From Crystallibacter degradans (GTDB lineage Bacteria > Actinomycetota > Actinomycetes > Actinomycetales > Micrococcaceae), in NCBI RefSeq assembly GCF_012952295.1, contig NZ_JABBCH010000001.1:248001-312000 (forward strand): a DNA stretch of 64,000 nucleotides. The letters run 5' to 3'. Below are positions 1-9,776 of this stretch, in pieces; position 1 is the first letter of the stretch, and every line of letters starts with the position of its first letter. The notes under the pieces are model-generated. The model searched no databases and was not told where the DNA came from. It saw nothing but the letters and a program-made list of their open reading frames with translations. The position numbers and the translations under genes are program-made.

Positions 1-603
1 GATGACCAGATCCGGGTCCGGCAGGCCACGTGTGTAGAGGTAGCGGGAGATGTCGTCCACATCGAGCGCGTCCGCCACGGAGTTCAGGTCCTGGCCGTCC
101 CGGGCCGCGGTGTAGAGCAGGCCCTTGACCGCGTCCACGATCTCCCGGCGGCCGCCATAGCCGATCGCAACGTTGACGTGCACGCCGTCCACGCCCTTGG
201 TCTGTTCCGCCAGCTGGCAGACCTTGTCGCTGAGGTATTCCGGGAGCGTTTCGAGCGCGCCGACCGGGCTCACCCGGACGTTCTTCCCCTCGCCGAGCCG
301 GTCCAGCGTGTTGGCAATGATCCCCATGAGCTGTTCCAGTTCCTCACCGGAACGGTTCATGTTGTCGGTGGAGAGCATGTAGAGGGTCACCACTTTGACC
401 CCGAGCTCGTCGCACCAGCCCAGGAACTCCAGGATCTTCTCCGCGCCGGCCTGATGGCCTTCGCGCGTGGGAGTGCCGGCGAGCTTGGCCCAGCGGCGGT
501 TCCCGTCGACGACGACGCCGATGTGGCCGGGGATCCGCTCCTGTGCCAGGGTCCGCTGCAGCTTGCGTTCATAGAGGCGGTACACCACAGCCGGAAGTCT
601 CAA
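1..603 (-). CDS. uppS: Isoprenyl transferase (undecaprenyl diphosphate synthase family), C-terminus cut by window edge
   Basis: Cis-prenyltransferase that condenses isopentenyl diphosphate onto an allylic diphosphate to make the polyprenyl carrier for wall synthesis. The reverse strand reads through a typical N-terminus (LPAVVYRLYERKL), then the family core DGNRRWAK near residue 30, and reaches LYTRGLPDPDLVI at the window edge, the conserved block just before the catalytic RTSGE motif. About 201 residues are visible; roughly 50 C-terminal residues lie outside. No ATG is available. I chose TTG at 603, which has a purine-rich GGAAAGG at 616-622, although the 12-nt spacing is long; another in-frame TTG lies 33 nt upstream. 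Divergent from trhA. Identity is confident; the start is less so. Confidence 0.9.
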   Translation of the reverse strand, partial: MRLPAVVYRLYERKLQRTLAQERIPGHIGVVVDGNRRWAKLAGTPTREGHQAGAEKILEFLGWCDELGVKVVTLYMLSTDNMNRSGEELEQLMGIIANTLDRLGEGKNVRVSPVGALETLPEYLSDKVCQLAEQTKGVDGVHVNVAIGYGGRREIVDAVKGLLYTAARDGQDLNSVADALDVDDISRYLYTRGLPDPDLVI

Positions 604-615
604 CTGTGCACCCGC

Positions 616-650
616 CCTTTCCTTGTCAGCAACCAACGGAGAAAATACTA
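616..650 (-). promoter_or_regulatory. Candidate uppS promoter and ribosome-binding site
   Basis: Reading leftwards on the reverse strand, a TAGTAT -10-like hexamer at 645-650 is followed by GGAAAGG at 616-622 and then the TTG start at 603. Transcription would begin near 637, leaving a short leader. No good -35 is visible. This is inference from motif order only. Confidence 0.35.
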
Positions 651-752
651 TCGCTTCCGCTACCGGTCCACGTTCCAGGTTGCCTGCGGCCAGGCTTTCA
701 TCCAGCGGCAATGCCGCTCCACGTGGCGGTGAGGTGACGCATCCCACTGGAA

Positions 753-758
753 TAGAAT
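753..758 (+). promoter_or_regulatory. -10 box of trhA, leaderless arrangement
   Basis: TAGAAT ends exactly 6 nt before the ATG at 765, so transcription is predicted to start at or next to the start codon. No Shine-Dalgarno sequence lies in front of that ATG. Confidence 0.5.
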
Positions 759-764
759 GCGCAT

Positions 765-1504
765 ATGACTCCTCGCGGTACCTTGCCTCCCGATTCCTAT
801 GACCGGGACCCGGAACAAAACGACGGCCCCCTCGAGTCCGCGGTCGAAGAAGTCGCCGATGCGCTGAACATCAAGCCCAAGCTGCGCGGCTGGCTGCACG
901 CCGGAGCCACGCCGCTGGCGCTGATCGCGGGCATCATCCTGGTCAGCATGGCTCCCACCCCGGCCGGGAAGCTGACCTCCGGGATCTACGCGCTGACGGG
1001 CCTGCTGCTGTTCGGCGTGAGCGCTGTCTACCACCGGGGCGACTGGGAACCCAGGACCAAGCTGATCCTCAAGCGGCTGGACCACACCAACATCATGCTG
1101 GTCATCGCCGGCTCCTACACCCCGCTGGCCTGGGCACTGCTGGAGCGGCCCAAAGCGACGCTGCTGCTGTGGCTGATCTGGTGCGCAGCCCTCGCCGGAG
1201 TCGCTTTCCGGGTGCTGTGGCCCCACGCGCCCCGCTGGCTCTATGTGCCGGTCTACATCGGCCTTGGTCTGGCCGCACTTTTCTATCTCCCGGACTTCTA
1301 CTCCGCGGACCCTGCCGCCACCATCCTCATCTGCGTCGGCGGTGCCTTCTATATTGCCGGCGCAGTGTTCTACGGCCTGAAGAAACCGAACCTCTCGATC
1401 GCGTGGTTCGGTTTCCATGAACTGTTCCACGCGTTCACCGTGGTCGGCTTCGCCTGCCACTTCGCCGCCATCATGATGGCCGTCCTGGGCGCCGACGCCG
1501 CCTC

Positions 1505-1508
<4 letters not shown>
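765..1508 (+). CDS. trhA: TrhA / hemolysin III family membrane protein
   Basis: Seven-helix membrane protein of the PAQR superfamily (hemolysin III, YqfA). Bacterial members are named after a cytolysin claim but are mostly linked to membrane lipid homeostasis; the true reaction is not established. The 247-aa product has a hydrophilic N-terminus of about 40 residues and then hydrophobic segments. It keeps the family's polar motifs: SAVYH near residue 88, RLDHTNI near 105, and HELFHAF with a further His near the C-terminus, which together form the presumed metal site. The ATG has a -10 box 6 nt upstream and no ribosome-binding site. Its stop codon overlaps the stop of the convergent DUF255 gene. 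Confidence 0.9.
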
Positions 1509-3646
<2,138 letters not shown>

Positions 3647-3652
3647 GATCAG

Positions 3653-4042
3653 CTACCCCACGCGATCCGGGCCGGACTTGTCCCCGCGGGATTCATCCGC
3701 GCGCTTGCCGCCGGTGATCTTTTCATCGAGCCCGTCCTGCAGCCGGAACTCGCGCCCCGTGTCCGCAGCGGAGCCGCCCGGCCGGCCTTCGCCGTCGTCA
3801 TTCTGGTCTGCTGCCTTCCGCTCTGCTGCCTCGAGCACGGCGGCTTCCTCAACCTGCTGGCGGTAGCGCACGCGACGGATCCGCCGGGCCATGTCCCAAA
3901 TCAGCAGGATGATGGCTGCAGCCAGGAAGAAGGTGGCGAAGAAGCCCCAGGCGCCGGGCGTGACCTGGTCGGGGTCAAGGCCCGGACGCAGCGAGGGCTC
4001 GTCGTTCGGGGCTGCGGCGGCAAATACGTGCAACAGGTGCAA
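3653..4042 (-). CDS. Small membrane protein of unknown function
   Basis: A 129-aa protein with one clear transmembrane helix (FFATFFLAAAIILLIWDM, about residues 34-51). The helix is followed by a basic RRIRRVRYRQQ stop-transfer segment, then an Ala/Glu-rich stretch that may be helical, and a charged disordered tail. I recognise no named domain. The start is a TTG at 4042 preceded by GAAAGAGA; a second TTG three codons on is possible. It sits 6 nt upstream of the DUF255 gene on the same strand, which suggests a functional or at least transcriptional link. Mca lies next upstream. Confidence 0.7.
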   Translation of the reverse strand: MHLLHVFAAAAPNDEPSLRPGLDPDQVTPGAWGFFATFFLAAAIILLIWDMARRIRRVRYRQQVEEAAVLEAAERKAADQNDDGEGRPGGSAADTGREFRLQDGLDEKITGGKRADESRGDKSGPDRVG

Positions 4043-4124
4043 AAGTCAGTCTCTTTCTGGCAGAACCCGGGACAAATCGCCCGGAATAGGCACAAGGTGC
4101 CCGGAAAATCAGGTGGTGCTGTCT

Positions 4125-5057
4125 CTATCGTATGCCAGCGAAGAAGTCCGTTTCCGGCACCGAGGTTTCCACCCGGGCGTCAACCAGCGTGTAGTCCTCC
4201 CACGGCCAGACCTTGCGCTGCATATCCGGCGATACGGCGAAGAAGAAACCGTCGGGCTCGATCTGCGTGCGGTGGGCCAGCAGGGCGCGGTCGCGGTGCT
4301 CGAAGAAGTCCCCGCAGTCGATCTGCGTGGTGGTCCGGTGGACCGGCATCGGCGGCTGGTGCCCCTCGGCATCAGCCTCCTGCCAGGCCGCAATACGCGC
4401 GGCATACGGCGACTGCAGGCCGGCCTCTTCGAGGGCGAAGTGCAGGGCGCGGAACCGCTCGGGGTTGAAGGCGCGGTCGAAGTAGAGCTTCAGCGGCGTC
4501 CAGGGTTCGCCGGCATGGGGGTAGCTCTCGGCGTCGCCGGCGGCGTTGTAGGCCTCCACCGCAACCTTGTGCGCCATAATGTGGTCCGGGTGCGGGTAGC
4601 CGCCGTTCTCGTCGTAGCTGATGATCACGTGCGGCTGGAACTCGCGGACCAGGCGGACCAGCGGCGCCGCGGCGCGCTCCAGCGGCAGCGTGGCAAAGCT
4701 GCCGAAGGGCAGCGGCGGCAGCGGGTCGCCCTGCGGCAGGCCCGAGTCGACGAAACCAAGCCAGCGGTGCGCAACGCCAAGCTCCTTGGCGGCGTCGGCC
4801 ATTTCCAGCCGGCGCAGGCCGGGCAGGTCGCGCAGGGCGTGCGGAACCGCGGCCACCTCCGCGTTCAGGATGTCGCCCCGCTCACCGCCGGTGCAGGTGA
4901 CGACCATAACGTCGACGCCGGCCGCAGCGTAACTGGCCATCGTCGCCGCACCCTTGCTCGACTCATCGTCGGGGTGCGCATGGACCGCGAGCAGGCGAAG
5001 CCGGCCCCCGGAACTGCTTCCCTTGGGTGCCACGCCGGGCTGTGCGGGGATGCTCAC
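4125..5057 (-). CDS. mca: Mycothiol S-conjugate amidase
   Basis: Zinc amidase that cleaves mycothiol S-conjugates, releasing a mercapturic acid for export and GlcN-Ins for mycothiol resynthesis; a cytosolic detoxification step restricted to actinomycetes. The 310-aa product belongs to the LmbE/PIG-L family, with the metal motifs AVHAHPDDES (about 24-33) and YPHPDHIMAH (about 154-163), plus TGGERGD near 56. PFGSFATLPLER and the length favour Mca over the related deacetylase MshB. The GTG start at 5057 has AGGAG six bases upstream. It runs divergently from the DUF4307 gene. Its presence is the best single clue that the organism makes mycothiol. Confidence 0.92.
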   Translation of the reverse strand: MSIPAQPGVAPKGSSSGGRLRLLAVHAHPDDESSKGAATMASYAAAGVDVMVVTCTGGERGDILNAEVAAVPHALRDLPGLRRLEMADAAKELGVAHRWLGFVDSGLPQGDPLPPLPFGSFATLPLERAAAPLVRLVREFQPHVIISYDENGGYPHPDHIMAHKVAVEAYNAAGDAESYPHAGEPWTPLKLYFDRAFNPERFRALHFALEEAGLQSPYAARIAAWQEADAEGHQPPMPVHRTTTQIDCGDFFEHRDRALLAHRTQIEPDGFFFAVSPDMQRKVWPWEDYTLVDARVETSVPETDFFAGIR

Positions 5058-5129
5058 GAAAGACTCCTGGTGATCTACGGACGGACTAGGACTGAATTCT
5101 GAAGGGACCGGGGCGTTCCCGGGACACGA

Positions 5130-5135
5130 TAAAGT
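5130..5135 (+). promoter_or_regulatory. -10 box of the DUF4307 gene, leaderless arrangement
   Basis: TAAAGT ends 6 nt before the GTG start at 5142. No ribosome-binding site precedes the GTG, so a leaderless transcript is likely. Confidence 0.5.
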
Positions 5136-5141
5136 GGTGGT

Positions 5142-5594
5142 GTGAGCACCACCGGACCCACTCCCACGGACACTTCGTCCGGCTTAAGCGTAGCCAATCG
5201 CTACGGCACCCCAAAGCGCGGGCTCAGCGGGAAAGCCAAAAAGTGGATGGCCATCGCCGCGCTGGCTGTCGCCGTCGTCATCGCTGGCTGGATGTCCTTC
5301 TCCATCCAGGGCTCCGAGGACGTCTCAAGCACCGACGTCGGATTCAATCTTAGCGACGACGGAACAGTAGCGGTGGACTTCCAGGTCATGAAGGATGCGG
5401 ACGCCACGGCGCAGTGCGCGGTCCAGGCCTTGAGCGAAAACTACGCGATCGTCGGCTGGAAGGTTGTCACCATCGGCCCCAACGCCGAGGACGAGGGAGC
5501 AGCCAGCGGCCGCACCACGGCACACCGCGTAGAACTCCGGACGGAATCCCCCGCGACTACCGGCGGCGTCGACAGCTGCTGGATTGTTGATTGA
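5142..5594 (+). CDS. DUF4307 domain membrane protein
   Basis: A 150-aa protein with a short cytosolic N-terminus (LSVANRYGTPKRGLSGKAKKW), one membrane helix at about residues 36-55 and an extracytoplasmic domain ending in DSCWIVD. This layout matches the DUF4307 family of actinobacteria, where it typically sits between mca and greA, as here. Two Cys residues (in AQCAV and DSCWI) could form a disulphide. Function is unknown. The GTG start is supported by the N-terminal family sequence and by a -10 box 6 nt before it. Confidence 0.85.
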   Translation: MSTTGPTPTDTSSGLSVANRYGTPKRGLSGKAKKWMAIAALAVAVVIAGWMSFSIQGSEDVSSTDVGFNLSDDGTVAVDFQVMKDADATAQCAVQALSENYAIVGWKVVTIGPNAEDEGAASGRTTAHRVELRTESPATTGGVDSCWIVD

Positions 5595-5697
5595 CCCGGC
5601 CGAAGCCGGCCCGGCGGTCCTTCCCGTGATGCGCGTGGTGCCCCTGCCGAAGCGGGTGTCAAAATCCGAAGCAAATGTTGCAGCTCGGTCTCGGTTA

Positions 5698-5727
5698 TTG
5701 GGATTTGCTTCTGTGATTGACTAGACT
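5698..5727 (+). promoter_or_regulatory. Candidate greA promoter
   Basis: TTGGGA (5698-5703) and TAGACT (5722-5727) are separated by 18 nt. A start near 5734 would give a leader of about 165 nt containing the 5745-5800 hairpin. Confidence 0.35.
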
Positions 5728-5744
5728 TATTCAAATACATTCCA

Positions 5745-5800
5745 CCCCGCCCATCAGGTGACTAAGGAAATTCGCTAGACGAGTCACCAGTATGGCGGGG
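5745..5800 (+). promoter_or_regulatory. Two-tier stem-loop in the greA leader
   Basis: An outer 7-bp stem (CCCCGCC 5745-5751 with GGCGGGG 5794-5800) encloses a symmetric 5/5-nt internal loop and an inner 7-bp stem (GGTGACT 5757-5763 with AGTCACC 5782-5788), with an 18-nt apical loop. It is followed by TCTTTGC. It may be a terminator, an attenuator or a protein or ligand site; the sequence alone does not decide. Confidence 0.5.
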
Positions 5801-5900
5801 TCTTTGCATGGAAGCGGCTGCCACCAGGCGGCCGTTTCTGCAATAAGTAACCGTGCCGGAGTCTCAGCTTTGAAAACCGGCAGTAACTAAGGAGAAGTAC

Positions 5901-6392
5901 GTGTCTACATCCAGCGCATCCGTCGCCTGGCTCACCCAGGAGTCCTACGACCGCCTGAAGGCTGAACTGGATCATCTCTCCGGCCCCGGCCGGACGGAGA
6001 TTGTTGCCCGTATTGAGCAGGCCCGTTCCGAGGGAGACCTCAAGGAAAACGGCGGTTACCATGCAGCCAAAGAGGAACAGGGCAAAGCGGAGGCACGCAT
6101 CCGGCAGCTGACCGAGCTGCTTCGCAACGCGCACGTGGGGGAAGCACCTGCCGATGACGGCGTTGTCGAACCGGGCATGGTTGTTGAAGCCAAAGTCGCC
6201 GGCGACAAGGAAACCTTCCTGCTTGGCAGCCGCGAAGTTGCCGGCGACGCCGCCATCGACGTCTACAGCGAGCGGTCAGCCCTCGGCGCCGCAATCCAGG
6301 GCCTCAAAGCAGGCGACAAGACCACTTACACGGCCCCGAACGGCAAAGAAATCACGGTGGAAATCATCTCCGCCAAGCCGTACAAGGGCTAA
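5901..6392 (+). CDS. greA: Transcription elongation factor GreA
   Basis: Binds the secondary channel of RNA polymerase and stimulates cleavage of backtracked transcripts. The 163-aa product has an N-terminal antiparallel coiled coil (about 10-85) whose tip carries the catalytic acidic residues in SEGDLKENGGYHAAKE, followed by an FKBP-like C-terminal domain ending in VEIISAKPYKG. Length is normal for the family. The GTG start has AAGGAG at good spacing and gives the expected N-terminus. It is a single-gene unit with a long structured leader and a strong convergent terminator after it. Confidence 0.95.
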   Translation: MSTSSASVAWLTQESYDRLKAELDHLSGPGRTEIVARIEQARSEGDLKENGGYHAAKEEQGKAEARIRQLTELLRNAHVGEAPADDGVVEPGMVVEAKVAGDKETFLLGSREVAGDAAIDVYSERSALGAAIQGLKAGDKTTYTAPNGKEITVEIISAKPYKG

Positions 6393-6418
6393 AGCAGCAT
6401 CCGGCCAGACCGGATTCG

Positions 6419-6450
6419 AATGGCGGGTTCCCCACCGGGAGCCCGCCATT
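6419..6450. terminator. Bidirectional terminator between greA and the rhomboid gene
   Basis: A near-perfect 14-bp stem (6419-6432 with 6437-6450, one G-T pair) closed by a CACC tetraloop, starting AATGGCGGG and ending CCCGCCATT. The terminal A/T pairs give short T runs on both strands. It lies between convergent genes and probably serves both. Confidence 0.75.
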
Positions 6451-6504
6451 TGTGTCAGCAGCTCTTTGCCGACGGCGCCAAAATAACGACGGCGGCAGTT
6501 GGCT

Positions 6505-7116
6505 TTAACTGCCCACGCGCCGGTTCCGGCGCCGGGAATCCTTGCGCAGCAGGACGGCCGCCAGCACTCCCCCAACCGCCCCGAAGAGGTGGGCCTGCCA
6601 CGAAATGCCGGACCCCGGCGTCGGCAAGACGCCCCACAGGACCGAGCCGTAGAACATGAAGATCACCACGGCCAGCAGAATCTGCTTCCAGCTGCGGTTG
6701 TAGAACCCGCGCACCAGCAGGTACGTCAGGAAGCCGAAGACCAGTCCCGAAGAGCCCACAGTCAGGCCCGCGCCGGTGAGCCAGACGCCGACGCCGGATA
6801 CCAGCCAGCTGGACGCGAGGACTGCGACAAACCGGCGCACGCCCTCCAGGAACACCAGGAACCCCAGCACCACCAAGGGCAGATTGTTGCTGAGCAGGTG
6901 ACTGAAGTCCGCGTGCAACAGCGGCGAAAAGATGATGCCGTCCAGCCCGTAGAGCGTCCGCGGGATGTTTCCCAGCAGAAAATTGAGCTCGCGGCCGGTG
7001 GACACGTTGACTATCTGAACGCCCCACAGCACGGCAGTGAGAACCCCGAGCACCACCAGTCCCCGCCGCGCCCGTGACGCTTGGGTCCGGGGCGCCTGGC
7101 CTGAAGAGTCAGCCAT
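6505..7116 (-). CDS. Rhomboid family intramembrane serine protease
   Basis: A 203-aa membrane protein with about six hydrophobic segments. It has the rhomboid catalytic pattern: FSHLLSNN near residues 71-78, GSSG at 121-124 with Ser123 as the likely nucleophile, and ISWQAHLFGAVGG with His176 as its partner. It should cleave substrate helices within the membrane; the substrates are unknown. The ATG lies only 2 nt after the ilvA stop and has no clear ribosome-binding site, so translation is probably coupled to ilvA. The C-terminal tail is strongly basic. Confidence 0.88.
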   Translation of the reverse strand: MADSSGQAPRTQASRARRGLVVLGVLTAVLWGVQIVNVSTGRELNFLLGNIPRTLYGLDGIIFSPLLHADFSHLLSNNLPLVVLGFLVFLEGVRRFVAVLASSWLVSGVGVWLTGAGLTVGSSGLVFGFLTYLLVRGFYNRSWKQILLAVVIFMFYGSVLWGVLPTPGSGISWQAHLFGAVGGVLAAVLLRKDSRRRNRRVGS

Positions 7117-7118
7117 GG

Positions 7119-8357
7119 CTAATGCACAACGACGGGCTGGAAGCCCTCCGCGCGCAGATTTCCCAGCACCTGCTTGCAGTGCTCGTGGCCCTTGGTCTCG
7201 ATGTCGATGGTGATGGCCACGTCGCCCATGCTGATGGACCCGCCGATGCGGGTGTGGTCCACGCGGGTGACGTTCGCGTCCGACTCGGCGATGATGCGCG
7301 AGATCTGGGCCAGTGAACCGGGCCGGTCGTCCAGCATGATGCGCACGGACATGAACCGCCCGGAGGCGTACAGACCGCGCTGGATTACCTTCAGCATCAG
7401 CATCGGATCGATGTTGCCGCCGGAAAGGATGACCGCCGTGGTGCCGGGATTCTCGATGACCCCTTCCATCAGCGCGGCCACGCCCACGGCGCCGGCCGGT
7501 TCCACCACCAGCTTGGACCGCTCGATCAGGAAGATCAGCGCCCTCGCGAGGGCATCCTCGCTGACCGTAACGACGTCGTCGACCAGCTCGCGGATGATGG
7601 AAAACGGCACCTGTCCGGGCCGGCCCACGGCAATGCCGTCCGCCATGGTGGAGACTTTCTGCAGCGGCACCAGTGCGTCAGCGGCCAACGACGGCGGGTA
7701 GGCGGCAGCGTTTTCAGCCTGCACACCGATGACCCTGATCTCGCGGCCCAGCTCCTTGGCGCGGGCCTTGATCGCCGTCGCCACCCCGGCCAGCAGTCCG
7801 CCGCCGCCGACACCCATGACCACGGTGTCCACGTTGGGGATCTGATCCAGCACCTCCAGGCCGACGGTCCCCTGCCCGGCGATGATGTCCGTGTTGTCGA
7901 AGGGGTGGACGAAGACGGAGCCGGTTTCATCAGCGTAGCGCTGTGCCTCGGCCAGGGCTTCGTCAACGTTGTGGCCGTGCAGGACAACTTCCGCGCCGTG
8001 GCCGCGGGTTGCTGCCAGCTTGGGCAGGGCGACGCCCATGGGCATGAAGATCCGGGCTTTGATGCCCAGTCTGGCCGCAGCGACGGCGACGCCCTGGGCG
8101 TGGTTTCCCGCGGATGCCGCAACCACGCCGCGCGCCCGCTCCTCTTCGTTCAGGCGGGCCATGCGCACGTAGGCGCCGCGGACCTTGAACGAGCCCGCGC
8201 GCTGCAGGTTCTCACACTTGAAGTAGACATCGGACCCGGTCATCCGGCCCAGCGCGCGGGACTGTTCGACCGGGGTCAGCTCGATCACGCCGTCGAGCAA
8301 TTCGGCGGCATCCATGATGTCGTCAACGGTAACGGGAAGTGCTTTCAGATCCATCAT
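7119..8357 (-). CDS. ilvA: Threonine ammonia-lyase (threonine dehydratase) with C-terminal ACT domain
   Basis: PLP enzyme converting L-threonine to 2-oxobutanoate and ammonia, either for isoleucine synthesis or for threonine catabolism. The 412-aa product is a fold-type II PLP protein with Lys58 in AGSFKVRGA, the phosphate loop GVGGGGLLAG near 181 and SGGNID near 310. A single C-terminal ACT domain (about 335-410, starting at SVRIMLDDRPGSL) differs from the double domain of classical biosynthetic IlvA. This short form is common in actinobacteria. The start ATGATG overlaps the stop of the upstream permease gene (ATGA), implying translational coupling. Confidence 0.92.
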   Translation of the reverse strand: MMDLKALPVTVDDIMDAAELLDGVIELTPVEQSRALGRMTGSDVYFKCENLQRAGSFKVRGAYVRMARLNEEERARGVVAASAGNHAQGVAVAAARLGIKARIFMPMGVALPKLAATRGHGAEVVLHGHNVDEALAEAQRYADETGSVFVHPFDNTDIIAGQGTVGLEVLDQIPNVDTVVMGVGGGGLLAGVATAIKARAKELGREIRVIGVQAENAAAYPPSLAADALVPLQKVSTMADGIAVGRPGQVPFSIIRELVDDVVTVSEDALARALIFLIERSKLVVEPAGAVGVAALMEGVIENPGTTAVILSGGNIDPMLMLKVIQRGLYASGRFMSVRIMLDDRPGSLAQISRIIAESDANVTRVDHTRIGGSISMGDVAITIDIETKGHEHCKQVLGNLRAEGFQPVVVH

Positions 8358-9757
8358 TTTCGCAGTTCGTTCCTATCCTCGGGGGCATTACCGCCCGGTT
8401 CCCCAACTTCAGTCTTTTCGGGCTTCGTATTCTCGACGGCGGCGCCCTCCGCAGTCCCGTCCCTGGCATCGGGTTTCACAGCGTCGCCCTGTTTTAGGGC
8501 GACGTCGGCGTCGTTCTTTGCCGCGTCCCCGGACCCGTCATCGTTGTCCGGCGAAGAACCTCCGGCCCCACGTGCACCTTTCGTGCCTGGCGGCTCGGCC
8601 AACGGTTCACTGGGCCCTTGCCCGACGAGCGCGCTGTCATGTTCCCAGTCCCGGGCCGCGATGTACTTCACTACTGTGTTGACGATGGCCAGCAGCGGAA
8701 CGGCGAAGAGCGCACCGGGAATTCCGGCCACCATGGTGCCGCCGGCCACGGCAATCACCACGGCCAGCGGATGCAGGGATACCGCCTTGCCCATGATCAC
8801 CGGCTGGAGGACGTGGCTTTCCAGCTGCTGGACGCCCAGCACGATGGCCAGCATGATCAGGGCGTTGACCCACCCGTTGGCTACCAGGGCCAGCAGCACC
8901 GCCACGAAGCCGGTGACCAGGGCACCGACAATCGGGATGAAGGAGCCGATGAACACCAGCACACTCAGTGGCAGCGCCAGCGGGACGCCGATGATCGCCG
9001 CGCCGGCACCAATGCCGACGGCGTCCACAAACGCCACGAACACCTGGACACGGATGTACTGGACGAGCGAATGCCAGCCCTTGCGGCCGGCACCGTTGCT
9101 TGCCGCGCGGGCCCGCTTAGGCAGCAGCCCGACGACGAACACCCAGATCCGCTCGCCGTCGAGCAGGAAGAAGATCAGCGCGAAAATCGCCAGCAGCAGG
9201 CCGGTCACGAGGTGGCCGGCGGTGGAGCCGACAGACAGGGCACTCGAGAGGATGGCGCTGCTGTTGTTCTGCAGCTGGTCCAGCAGTTCGTTTATGTAGT
9301 CGTTCAGCTGGGCCGAGGTCAGTGCCAAGGGACCATCGGTCAGCCAGCCCTGGATTTGCCGCACGCCCTCCAGTGCCTGGTCCCACAGCTCGCGGAAGCC
9401 GAAGAACAGCTGGCGCCCCACCAAAGACAAGGCCCCGCCCATCAGGCCCAGGAAGCCCAGGATCGTGATGGCGACGGCCAGGCCGCCAGGCACCTTGGCC
9501 TTGTGGAGGAAGCGGACCACGGGCTGGAGCAAGCCCGCCAGCAGGGCGGCGATCATGAGCGGGATGATGATCAGCGAAATGTAGCTGAGCAGCCAGATCA
9601 GGACCCCGATCACCACAATGATCAAGCCGAGCCGCCAGGCCCAGGCCGCACTGATCCGCAGGGCGTACGGAACGTCCTCGCGGACATGGTGAGCACCACC
9701 GGTTCCGGCGCGCGGGCCGGCGGCCGGTGGACGGTTCTCGGGGAAGGGCCGGGTCAT
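8354..9757 (-). CDS. AI-2E family transporter / PerM-like permease
   Basis: Integral membrane protein of the AI-2 exporter superfamily (TqsA, PerM/YdiK). Members have been linked to autoinducer-2 export, sodium/proton exchange and other roles, so the substrate here cannot be named. From the ATG at 9757 the product is 467 aa, with paired N-terminal helices, an amphipathic middle region, and family blocks FIGSFIPIVGALVTG and HVLQPVIMGKAVSLHPLAV before the last helices. A hydrophilic acidic tail of about 90 residues is extra. Longer starts (9790, 9838) would overlap galM. None of the starts has a clear ribosome-binding site, so the start is uncertain. Coupled to ilvA downstream. Confidence 0.85.
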   Translation of the reverse strand: MTRPFPENRPPAAGPRAGTGGAHHVREDVPYALRISAAWAWRLGLIIVVIGVLIWLLSYISLIIIPLMIAALLAGLLQPVVRFLHKAKVPGGLAVAITILGFLGLMGGALSLVGRQLFFGFRELWDQALEGVRQIQGWLTDGPLALTSAQLNDYINELLDQLQNNSSAILSSALSVGSTAGHLVTGLLLAIFALIFFLLDGERIWVFVVGLLPKRARAASNGAGRKGWHSLVQYIRVQVFVAFVDAVGIGAGAAIIGVPLALPLSVLVFIGSFIPIVGALVTGFVAVLLALVANGWVNALIMLAIVLGVQQLESHVLQPVIMGKAVSLHPLAVVIAVAGGTMVAGIPGALFAVPLLAIVNTVVKYIAARDWEHDSALVGQGPSEPLAEPPGTKGARGAGGSSPDNDDGSGDAAKNDADVALKQGDAVKPDARDGTAEGAAVENTKPEKTEVGEPGGNAPEDRNELRK

Positions 9758-9776
9758 AGTGTCAATAGTTTCATAT

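Larger units (their letters stand above)
5595..5900 (+). other. Gene-free stretch upstream of greA
   Basis: These 306 bases hold no convincing gene. They contain a short GC hairpin just after the DUF4307 stop (CCGGC/GCCGG, 5596-5609) without a T tract, a weak promoter, a two-part inverted repeat at 5745-5800, and the greA ribosome-binding site (AAGGAGAAG ending near 5896). Confidence 0.6.
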
